A DNA stretch of 6,529 nt from Campylobacterales bacterium (lineage in GTDB: Bacteria; Campylobacterota; Campylobacteria; Campylobacterales; SZUA-545). Shown piece after piece: positions 1 through 5,513 of the stretch. The translations under genes and the position numbers were made by a program. Under the pieces are notes generated by a model. That model did no database searches, was not told where the DNA came from, and worked only from the letters and a program-made list of their open reading frames with translations. The number at the start of each line of letters is the position of its first letter. Within the stretch, counting starts at the first letter, position 1. Where the stretch lies: positions 1 through 6,529 of the forward strand of contig JAOXRY010000044.1 in assembly GCA_025800305.1 (NCBI GenBank). Reading direction: 5' to 3'.

Positions 1-67
1 ATTCAAATTCATAACTACACTTTTCAATGGTTTTAACTGTAGAGAAATCCATCTCCACTCTAAACAT
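1..67 (-). CDS. N-terminal fragment of an unidentified protein running off the left edge
   Basis: Reading the minus strand from the ATG at 67-65, the frame is open to the window edge and encodes MFRVEMDFSTVKTIEKCSYE and two more residues. A second in-frame ATG lies at 52-50, preceded directly by GTGGAG. The candidate TATAAT at 81-76 is so close to the first ATG that transcription would start almost on it. So either the message is essentially leaderless, or the ATG at 52 is the true start. I do not recognise the family from 22 residues. Support is the open frame plus a promoter-like sequence in the right place. It could still be chance, since 22 codons is short. Confidence 0.4.
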   Translation of the reverse strand, partial: MFRVEMDFSTVKTIEKCSYEFE

Positions 68-75
68 AAGAAGAT

Positions 76-105
76 ATTATATCAAAAACGTTTCTTCTAT
101 TACAA
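76..105 (-). promoter_or_regulatory. Candidate sigma70-type promoter for the leftward gene
   Basis: On the minus strand TTGTAA (105-100) is followed after 18 bases by a consensus TATAAT (81-76). Both boxes and the spacing fit a housekeeping promoter, and a reading frame opens immediately downstream. In AT-rich DNA a TATAAT arises easily, so this is a sequence-only prediction. Confidence 0.4.
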
Positions 106-106
106 A

Positions 107-135
107 TTAAACCACTATCGCTTTTTTGGTATAAT
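107..135 (+). promoter_or_regulatory. Candidate housekeeping promoter of the lepB operon
   Basis: A consensus TATAAT at 130-135 is preceded by GG and a run of six T (122-127). Campylobacterota sigma70 promoters typically have a strong -10 and a T-rich upstream tract in place of a clear -35. The best -35 candidate, TTAAAC at 107-112, has 17-base spacing but is weak. Initiation near 142 would leave a leader of about 23 bases before the lepB ATG. It is the only good promoter upstream of the five-gene run, so it probably drives all of it. Confidence 0.6.
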
Positions 136-164
136 CGCGAAAAACATAGAGAAAGACTTATTAA

Positions 165-1064
165 ATGATCGACGAAAATATTCAAATATCAAAGATAGAA
201 AAACTATACGAATTTTCAAATTCTTGGACAGGAACGGTAATTATTGTTCTTATGGTTATATTCTTTTTAGCACAAGCTTTTGTGATTCCTACAGGTTCAA
301 TGAAACACACACTTTTAGAAGGAGACCACCTTCTTGTAAAAAAATATGTTTACGGAGTACCAACTCCTACAATTCCTTGGATTGAACAGCCTGTTCTTCC
401 TGACTTTAAAGGAAATGGTCACTTGATTGATGGGGATATGCCTAAGCGGGGAGATATTGTTGTTTTTAGGTATCCAAAAAATCCCAAACTTCATTACGTT
501 AAGAGGATGGTTGCAATTGGCGGCGATGAAATTATGCTTCGTGGAAAGAAACTTTTTATTCACCATAGAGAAGGGGATGAATATATTAAGAAAAACTTCC
601 CAAAAGAAAAAATAGTAGAAAAATTTGGAAAATTATGGGTTGAAGATCCATATAGAGATATTCACCCTGGTGTTAACAACCATGATTTTGTCCACGCTTC
701 AGGCGGATTTCCTGATCAAGTTTATCATTTTGGTCCAATTGTTGTCGACAAAGATAAGTTCTTTATGATGGGAGATAATAGAGATCACTCTAGTGATAGT
801 AGATTTTGGGGAAGTGTAGAATATAAATATATTATTGGAACTCCTTGGTTTGTATATTTTAGCTGGGAAAATAGAAGTTACGAAAAAGTAGCTAACGGAG
901 GACTGATTGTTGGTGCAGATCTTCAAGCTTTAGAAAAAGTTTGTCCAGATATAGATCCTTTTACACAACAGTGTAAAAAACTTTGGGATGAAAACATGTA
1001 CAAAGTCAGATGGGAAAGAGTTGGAAAAACTATGGATGGTTTAGAGGAGCTTCTTAGGAAATAG
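165..1064 (+). CDS. lepB: Signal peptidase I
   Basis: Type I (leader) signal peptidase, a serine/lysine-dyad protease of the S26 family that cleaves signal peptides from exported preproteins at the outer face of the inner membrane. One hydrophobic segment (residues about 22-40) is followed by the catalytic-serine box IPTGSM (Ser45), the lysine box YVKRMVAIGGD (Lys113) and the GDNRDHSSDSRFWG box (203-216). At 299 residues it matches a full-length, single-span epsilonproteobacterial enzyme. The C-terminal tail after about residue 245 lies beyond the boxes and holds a Cys260/Cys270 pair that could form a periplasmic disulfide (inference). The start is the first ATG after the promoter. The ribosome site is weak (purine-rich GAGAAAGA, 149-156). 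It is first in the operon and stops 2 bases before the M50 protease gene. Confidence 0.96.
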   Translation: MIDENIQISKIEKLYEFSNSWTGTVIIVLMVIFFLAQAFVIPTGSMKHTLLEGDHLLVKKYVYGVPTPTIPWIEQPVLPDFKGNGHLIDGDMPKRGDIVVFRYPKNPKLHYVKRMVAIGGDEIMLRGKKLFIHHREGDEYIKKNFPKEKIVEKFGKLWVEDPYRDIHPGVNNHDFVHASGGFPDQVYHFGPIVVDKDKFFMMGDNRDHSSDSRFWGSVEYKYIIGTPWFVYFSWENRSYEKVANGGLIVGADLQALEKVCPDIDPFTQQCKKLWDENMYKVRWERVGKTMDGLEELLRK

Positions 1065-1066
1065 TC

Positions 1067-1705
1067 ATGGACTTTTCTAACGTTAATTTTCTTGAGATAG
1101 GTTTAATGATTCCGGCTTTGATGGTTGGCATTATCGGACATGAGATTATGCATGGCTGGACAGCTTATAAGTATGGCGATGATACAGCGAAACATCAAGG
1201 AAGATTGACTATTAATCCTCTTGTTCACGTTGACACAATGGGAACAGTAATCTTGCCAGGACTTCTTCTAATTACTGGTGCTCCTTTTCTTTTTGGTTGG
1301 GCGAAACCTGTTCCTGTTAATTCAAATACAGTTCTTAGAAATGGCGGTTATTGGGGAATGGTTGTAGTCTCTTTGGCAGGGATTATCTACAATCTTGCTC
1401 TTGCATTTTTAGCAACATTTCTCATACACTCTGGAAACGATAGTGGTATCATTGGGTATTTTCTTTTACAACTGGTGATATACAACGTGGTTCTAGCAAT
1501 CTTTAATCTCATGCCAATTCCACCACTAGATGGTGCAAATGCTCTTGGGTATTTTTCAAGAATCATTGGGGCTCACTCTATTGGTGATTTTTTAGAGAAG
1601 TATCATAAGTACGGGTTTTTCTTACTGATTTTAATTATTGCAACACCTCTTTCTCAGCCACTTTTTAGTCTGATTCAATCAATTATTTTAGGTCTTCTTA
1701 CATGA
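1067..1705 (+). CDS. M50-family site-2-type intramembrane zinc metalloprotease
   Basis: Short PDZ-less member of the site-2 protease family, which cleaves substrates within the inner membrane using zinc. The HExxH motif is HEIMH (His25, Glu26, His29) inside the first membrane segment. The family's GWAKPVPVN segment lies at 77-85. The second zinc motif, NLMPIPPLDG (147-156), supplies Asp155. Several hydrophobic segments fill the rest (about 12-30, 58-76, 95-120, 127-150 and 182-210). At 212 residues it fits the compact bacterial group and is much shorter than RseP, which carries PDZ domains. A good Shine-Dalgarno AGGAA (1056-1060) sits inside the end of lepB, supporting the ATG at 1067. The substrate is unknown. 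Placement beside signal peptidase suggests possible clearance of membrane remnants or signal peptides, but this is inference only. Confidence 0.93.
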   Translation: MDFSNVNFLEIGLMIPALMVGIIGHEIMHGWTAYKYGDDTAKHQGRLTINPLVHVDTMGTVILPGLLLITGAPFLFGWAKPVPVNSNTVLRNGGYWGMVVVSLAGIIYNLALAFLATFLIHSGNDSGIIGYFLLQLVIYNVVLAIFNLMPIPPLDGANALGYFSRIIGAHSIGDFLEKYHKYGFFLLILIIATPLSQPLFSLIQSIILGLLT

Positions 1706-2604
1706 CATCACCTCATATTTCTGTTTTACTGGGGGAGTGTGTAGAGGCTTTTAAAGAGTGTGCTAGTGGAACGATTGTAGATTGTACTACAGGTTTTGCT
1801 GGGCATTCTGAGAAGATCTTACAGACTTACGATAATCAAAAAATGGCTTGTATCGATAGAGATCAAGATGCTTTAGACTTTGCTACAAAAAGATTAGAAC
1901 CTTTTAAAGAAAGAGTTCAGTTTATCAAATCCTCTTTTGGTGATGGAATCTTGCAAGTAGAGGATAAGAACATTGTTGGAGTTCTTGCAGATCTTGGAGT
2001 ATCTTCTTATCAACTTGATGAGGAGGAGAGAGGTTTTAGTTTTAATAGTGACAATCTTGATATGAGAATGGATAGATCTCAAGATCTCAGTGCCAATGAG
2101 ATTGTTAATAACTACTCCCAACATGAATTAGAAAAGATCATCAAAGAGTATGGAGAAGATAGCTACTATAAAAAAATAGCTTCTTTGATTGTGAATAATC
2201 GTCCATTTACCAGTGGAAAAGAGTTGGCAGATCTGATGGAGAAGAATTTCAAAAGAGGAAAAACCCATCCTGCAACAAAACTTTTTCAAGGAATTAGAAT
2301 TGAGGTTAATGGGGAGCTAAACCAAGTAAAAGAGCTTTTTTCTAATATTGAAAAAATTGCACAAAAAGGTACAACAGTTGCCATTATCTCTTTTCATTCT
2401 TTGGAAGATAGAATCGTAAAACAGACTTTTAAAGAGTGGTCAAAAAGCTGTATCTGTCCTCCTAATGTTTTTAGGTGTCAGTGTGGAAATAATCACGGTA
2501 AAGGAAAGATTCTTACAAAAAAACCTATTATTCCTACAGACAAAGAGATCAAAGAAAACCCCAGATCTAGAAGTTCTAAGCTAAGGATCTTTAGATTTGA
2601 ATAA
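1702..2604 (+). CDS. rsmH: 16S rRNA (cytosine1402-N4)-methyltransferase RsmH
   Basis: SAM-dependent methyltransferase (formerly MraW) that adds the N4-methyl group to C1402 in the 16S rRNA decoding centre. The opening HISVLLGE (5-12) is typical. The SAM-binding loop is VDCTTGFAGHS (26-36), a variant of the usual GxGGHS glycine loop, followed by CIDRDQDAL (50-58). Other family blocks are ADLGVSSYQLD (96-106), ERGFSF, LDMRMD (119-124), ATKLFQGIRIEVNGEL (191-206) and IISFHSLEDRIVK (228-240). A CxC-Cx(1)C pair (Cys250, 252, 259, 261) precedes the conserved PRSRSSKLR end (287-295) and could bind metal. The 300-residue length is normal. The ATG overlaps the M50 stop as ATGA (1702-1705), so translation is probably coupled. 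Confidence 0.96.
   Translation: MTSPHISVLLGECVEAFKECASGTIVDCTTGFAGHSEKILQTYDNQKMACIDRDQDALDFATKRLEPFKERVQFIKSSFGDGILQVEDKNIVGVLADLGVSSYQLDEEERGFSFNSDNLDMRMDRSQDLSANEIVNNYSQHELEKIIKEYGEDSYYKKIASLIVNNRPFTSGKELADLMEKNFKRGKTHPATKLFQGIRIEVNGELNQVKELFSNIEKIAQKGTTVAIISFHSLEDRIVKQTFKEWSKSCICPPNVFRCQCGNNHGKGKILTKKPIIPTDKEIKENPRSRSSKLRIFRFE
2582..2599 (+). promoter_or_regulatory. Ribosome binding site selecting a TTG start
   Basis: TAAGGA at 2582-2587 lies 9 bases before the TTG at 2597-2599. The TAA at 2582-2584 is also an in-frame stop for the small downstream gene. The start must therefore lie after it, and TTG is the only plausible initiator near this site. The site is embedded in the last codons of rsmH. 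Confidence 0.65.
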
Positions 2605-2857
2605 TCAAATTGATAGCTCCTTTTTAGAAGAAGAAAAAAATGGTAGTCTTTCTCTTAGCAACCTCATCACTGTTTTTTTAATTATTGGTATTATTTTAGG
2701 ATTTGTAACTCCAAAGATCTATATTGCTTCAAATATCTACTACAAAAGTTTGGAGATAGAAAGAGAAAAAAGTAAACTTCTCATACTAGAAGATGAGAAA
2801 AGAGAGCTAGAATTAGAGCTTGAAATGTATAAATTTAATAACGATATTGAGAGATAA
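2597..2857 (+). CDS. Small single-pass coiled-coil membrane protein, FtsL-like by position and topology
   Basis: An 86-residue protein with a short polar N-terminus (1-20), one transmembrane segment (about 22-38) and a charged helix (about 49-78) rich in Glu, Lys and Leu that looks like a coiled coil. This is the layout of FtsL/DivIC-type divisome proteins, which sit in the inner membrane with a periplasmic coil. The place directly after rsmH is where ftsL sits in the classical mra/dcw cluster. Sequence identity to FtsL cannot be judged here because the family is poorly conserved, so no symbol is given. The start is TTG. The gene overlaps the rsmH end by 8 bases and its TAA shares one base with the bpt ATG (TAATG), implying coupled translation. 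An unrelated small membrane protein remains possible. Confidence 0.8.
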   Translation: MNNQIDSSFLEEEKNGSLSLSNLITVFLIIGIILGFVTPKIYIASNIYYKSLEIEREKSKLLILEDEKRELELELEMYKFNNDIER

Positions 2858-3588
2858 TGGAAGAACTAATTCTATACGATTTTATTGCAGAAGACAAACC
2901 TTGTCCTTACCTAGAAAATACTCCAAGTAAAACTAAATACCACTGGATGGAAGAGTGTACAACTGATGCTTATCAAAAAATGCTAGAACATGGCTATAGA
3001 AGATTTGGAAAGCTATTTTTTAACCCTATTTGTGAAGGGTGCTATAAGTGTCTTAGTGTAAGGATAAATCCTCAAACATTTCTTTGGAAGAGAAAATTTA
3101 AAAGAGTCCTAAAAAAGAATCAAGATCTCACTATTGTTGTCAATAGACCTTCTATCACAACCCAACACATAGAACTTCATAATAAGTACCATCAAGACAT
3201 GCAAGGTAGGCGAGACTGGACTCAAGAAGACATTACTGTTGAGCAATATTATAGATCTTTTGTAGAGGGTGCTGGAGATTTTGGGTATGAGTTTCTCTAT
3301 TTTTTAGATGAAAAGCTTATAAGTGTTGCATTGGTTGATATATTACCAAAATCTGTTTCTGCTGTTTACTGCTTTTATGACCCAGACTACAGAGATAGAT
3401 CTTTAGGCACTCTCTCTATTTTAAAACAACTTCAAATAGCCAAACAAAACAGCATTGACTATGTATATTTAGGATATATGGTAAGGGAAAATCAATCTTT
3501 AAAATACAAAGAGAACTTTAAGCCACTGGAAATATTATCAGGAAGACCAGAACTTAAAGCAACTCCTTACTGGCTAGAAGAAAACTAA
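2857..3588 (+). CDS. bpt: Aspartate/glutamate leucyltransferase (Leu-tRNA--protein transferase)
   Basis: ATE-family aminoacyl-tRNA--protein transferase that adds leucine from Leu-tRNA to proteins with N-terminal Asp or Glu, creating an N-degron read by ClpS/ClpAP. It has often been annotated in this phylum as arginyltransferase. The N-terminal domain has CPYL (Cys16) and YRRFGKLFFNPICEGCYKC (47-65), giving the canonical CxxCxxC (Cys59, 62, 65) followed by SVRI. The C-terminal domain has the family block YCFYDPDYRDRSLGTLSILK (171-190), then YLGYMV and KYKENFKPLE. The 243-residue length is typical for bacterial Bpt rather than the longer eukaryotic ATE1. Leu rather than Arg specificity is assigned from the bacterial subfamily, not seen directly. 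It is last in the operon and its stop overlaps the convergent gene's stop. Confidence 0.92.
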   Translation: MEELILYDFIAEDKPCPYLENTPSKTKYHWMEECTTDAYQKMLEHGYRRFGKLFFNPICEGCYKCLSVRINPQTFLWKRKFKRVLKKNQDLTIVVNRPSITTQHIELHNKYHQDMQGRRDWTQEDITVEQYYRSFVEGAGDFGYEFLYFLDEKLISVALVDILPKSVSAVYCFYDPDYRDRSLGTLSILKQLQIAKQNSIDYVYLGYMVRENQSLKYKENFKPLEILSGRPELKATPYWLEEN

Positions 3589-5501
3589 AAAATCTTCTTT
3601 GTTTTAATCACTCCATTTTTAAAATCTAAAACTCTAATTTTAAACTTACTAGAAACCTCATTTCCAACCCTATCAGAGACTCTAATGGAAATTCTATAGA
3701 TTCCTTCTTTATTTAGCTGAATAGGTTTTCCAACATACTCTTTTTCAACATCATTAAGTCTTACATATACCTTATTTACACCAACAATATCATCTATAGT
3801 GTTTACATAAAGCTGTGTTCCAAGAGGATAGTTATTTAGTCCATTTTTCCCATCAGAAACCTCTACACCTTCAACTTTTAGTCCGTTATAACTAAAATGG
3901 TGGGTAAGTTCTGGTGCTCTTCTATCAACTACTATATCAATTGGATTTGCTTCTGAAGCATTTTCAACATTATCTTTTGCTTTAAAATAGAATCTAAACT
4001 TTTCATAATCAGTAATATCTCTAAGCATTAAAGGACCTTCATAGCTAGAATAGTCTCTATCGTCAATAGAATATTTCATCGACTTAATTCCAGAAAGAAG
4101 ATCGTTTCCTTTTACTTTTAACTTTACATCTTTATGAACATAGTGAACACCATCTTCTTTTACAAAACGTCCTATAAAATCGATTTTTAGTTTTGGTGGT
4201 TCAAAATCTAAAACAATATCTTTTTTATTTATTAACTCTTTATTTCCTAGCTTGTCTATAGAGTGGTAATAAAGTGTAGTCTTTTGATTAATGTTTTTAT
4301 TAAGCCTAGATGCCAATTCTTTAAAACTAATTGGAGCGATATAGTTTCTCTTTCTATCATCTTCTAAAAATACAATGGTATTATCAACCCCAGAACAATC
4401 TTCTGATTTTAAAACAACTTTTGTAGATGGGGAAACATATGTAATTCCATCGTACTTATAAATATTTTCAATGAACTTATGACTAGTCTCAGGAGCAGTT
4501 AAATCAAAATTAAATTTGTAATTATTAACTTTCTCTTGATTCTTGACTTTATCTACACTATAAAATTTTATATTATGTTCACCACTTCTTAGATTTTTAA
4601 GATCTTTAAAGGTCAAAGGTTTGCTATATTTTTTATACTTTCCACCATCAATAGAGAAAGTTGTTGTCTTAACACCAGCGATATTGTCTTGTGCTTTTAT
4701 AGAAAGATTGGTTCTTCTGCCAATTGTATGCTCTTTTTTACAATTTATACTAGAAGCACTCTCTACGATTTTTGATTTTGGAGGAGTTGTATCAACAAAG
4801 AACCTTTTGCTTGTTTTCTTTCCAATATTCCCCACATTATCTACAGCAATAAAATCTAGATTGTAAAGCCCTTCATTATATATTGGAAGAGTTCCTTTAT
4901 TTTTAAGCTCTTTGATTTTGTTGTTATTAATTGTGTAGAAGATCTTATTTCCACCAGAAAGATTATCTTTGATACCAACCTCTAAAGTACCAGCTGGGAA
5001 ATAGTAGTCTTTATTTCTATTAAACATAGAAACACCTTTATGGTAAAGCTTTACACTTGGAGGTTTGTTATCCCAAATAATTCCCATATTTCCAATTTTT
5101 TTCTTATCACTTCCATAGTATCTAATATCATTTTTTCCACTTTTAGAAAGTTTTAACGAAGTAATATCACGTCCACCATCTATGGGAATTGGAAGTTTTT
5201 TTCCATCTTTGCTTGAACTTACATAGATATAAAACTTATTTTGTTTTAAATAGATTTTGTAATTTTCATCGATATATGGCTCTGTAGTAACTAGATTTTT
5301 AATAGCATTTTGTGTTAGTTTAGTACTACCTTGAGAGATAGCATAATCTTTTTTAGTTTTTCCAGTTGATACTATTTTTATCTTTTTTTTCTGTTGGTTT
5401 TTCCCAGTTTTTTTAGAAGGCTCATCATCATAAGAGAACATTCCTCCATAAAGGTTAGCAGAGATTGCTCCTGCTAAAATAATTCCTAATCTAATCTTCA
5501 T
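3585..5501 (-). CDS. Exported protein with five OmpL47-like Ig repeats
   Basis: A 638-residue protein starting with an apparent signal peptide: MKIR, a hydrophobic stretch and small residues, with cleavage probably within 14-20. A lysine-rich linker follows (about 29-51), then an N-terminal beta-rich region (about 75-143). Five tandem repeats of 92-100 residues follow. Each opens with a D-x-x-(P/A)-P/E motif (144-148, 236-241, 332-338, 431-436, 525-531), has a D-x-x-(S/A/V)-G turn and often a YSID-type strand, and closes with xxDxxGN-like residues (219-225, 315-321, 414-420, 508-514, 608-614). This pattern matches OmpL47-type/Ig-like extracellular repeats. The name reflects a Leptospira protein, and nothing here forms an obvious membrane barrel. 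No C-terminal anchor is seen. Cys254 and Cys369 are the only cysteines. It is probably periplasmic or surface-exposed. Exact role is unknown; adhesion or envelope scaffolding is inference. It follows the barrel gene by 11 bases with a strong Shine-Dalgarno. Confidence 0.85.
   Translation of the reverse strand: MKIRLGIILAGAISANLYGGMFSYDDEPSKKTGKNQQKKKIKIVSTGKTKKDYAISQGSTKLTQNAIKNLVTTEPYIDENYKIYLKQNKFYIYVSSSKDGKKLPIPIDGGRDITSLKLSKSGKNDIRYYGSDKKKIGNMGIIWDNKPPSVKLYHKGVSMFNRNKDYYFPAGTLEVGIKDNLSGGNKIFYTINNNKIKELKNKGTLPIYNEGLYNLDFIAVDNVGNIGKKTSKRFFVDTTPPKSKIVESASSINCKKEHTIGRRTNLSIKAQDNIAGVKTTTFSIDGGKYKKYSKPLTFKDLKNLRSGEHNIKFYSVDKVKNQEKVNNYKFNFDLTAPETSHKFIENIYKYDGITYVSPSTKVVLKSEDCSGVDNTIVFLEDDRKRNYIAPISFKELASRLNKNINQKTTLYYHSIDKLGNKELINKKDIVLDFEPPKLKIDFIGRFVKEDGVHYVHKDVKLKVKGNDLLSGIKSMKYSIDDRDYSSYEGPLMLRDITDYEKFRFYFKAKDNVENASEANPIDIVVDRRAPELTHHFSYNGLKVEGVEVSDGKNGLNNYPLGTQLYVNTIDDIVGVNKVYVRLNDVEKEYVGKPIQLNKEGIYRISIRVSDRVGNEVSSKFKIRVLDFKNGVIKTKKIF
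3621..5072 (-). repeat. Five diverged tandem protein repeats (OmpL47-like)
   Basis: The DNA encodes five consecutive copies of a unit of about 95 residues (about 285 bases), recognised from recurring D-x-x-(P/A)-P openings and D-x-x-G-N closings. Copies 2 and 4 are most alike around SIDGGKYKKYSKPLTFKDL and SIDDRDYSSYEGPLMLRDI. The copies are well diverged at DNA level, so this is an old duplication rather than an unstable recent repeat. Confidence 0.75.
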
Positions 5502-5506
5502 ACTTT

Positions 5507-5513
5507 TCCTTCT
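5507..5513 (-). promoter_or_regulatory. Strong Shine-Dalgarno of the Ig-repeat gene
   Basis: On the minus strand AGAAGGA is followed by AAAGT and the ATG at 5501. It begins on the last base of the upstream stop codon (5515-5513). This fixes the start of the 638-residue protein and supports co-transcription with the barrel gene. No separate promoter fits in the 11-base gap. Confidence 0.75.

Noticed and set aside
315..926. Minus-strand open frames of 83 and 75 codons and a plus-strand frame of 62 codons across lepB
   Set aside because: They lie wholly inside lepB, whose frame has clear catalytic motifs. They show no family resemblance or ribosome site.
1894..2124. Minus-strand open frame of 76 codons inside rsmH
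   Set aside because: It is antisense to conserved RsmH motifs, with no recognisable protein features.
3576..3607. Possible intrinsic terminator: AGAAGA / TCTTCT stem with an 11-base loop followed by TTGTTTTAA
   Set aside because: The stem is only 6 base pairs with two G-C pairs, the loop is large and A-rich, and the T run is interrupted. It is too weak to call in AT-rich DNA.
4621..4866. Plus-strand open frame of 81 codons with hydrophobic stretches inside the Ig-repeat gene
   Set aside because: Hydrophobicity is explained as the antisense of a Lys/Asp/Asn-rich coding region. It has no promoter or ribosome site.
3585..5501. Calling the 638-residue protein an outer-membrane barrel because of the OmpL47 family name
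   Set aside because: The repeats look like soluble Ig-like beta-sandwich units with DxxP openings and DxxGN closings. There is no amphipathic barrel pattern and no typical BAM C-terminal signal beyond a final Phe.
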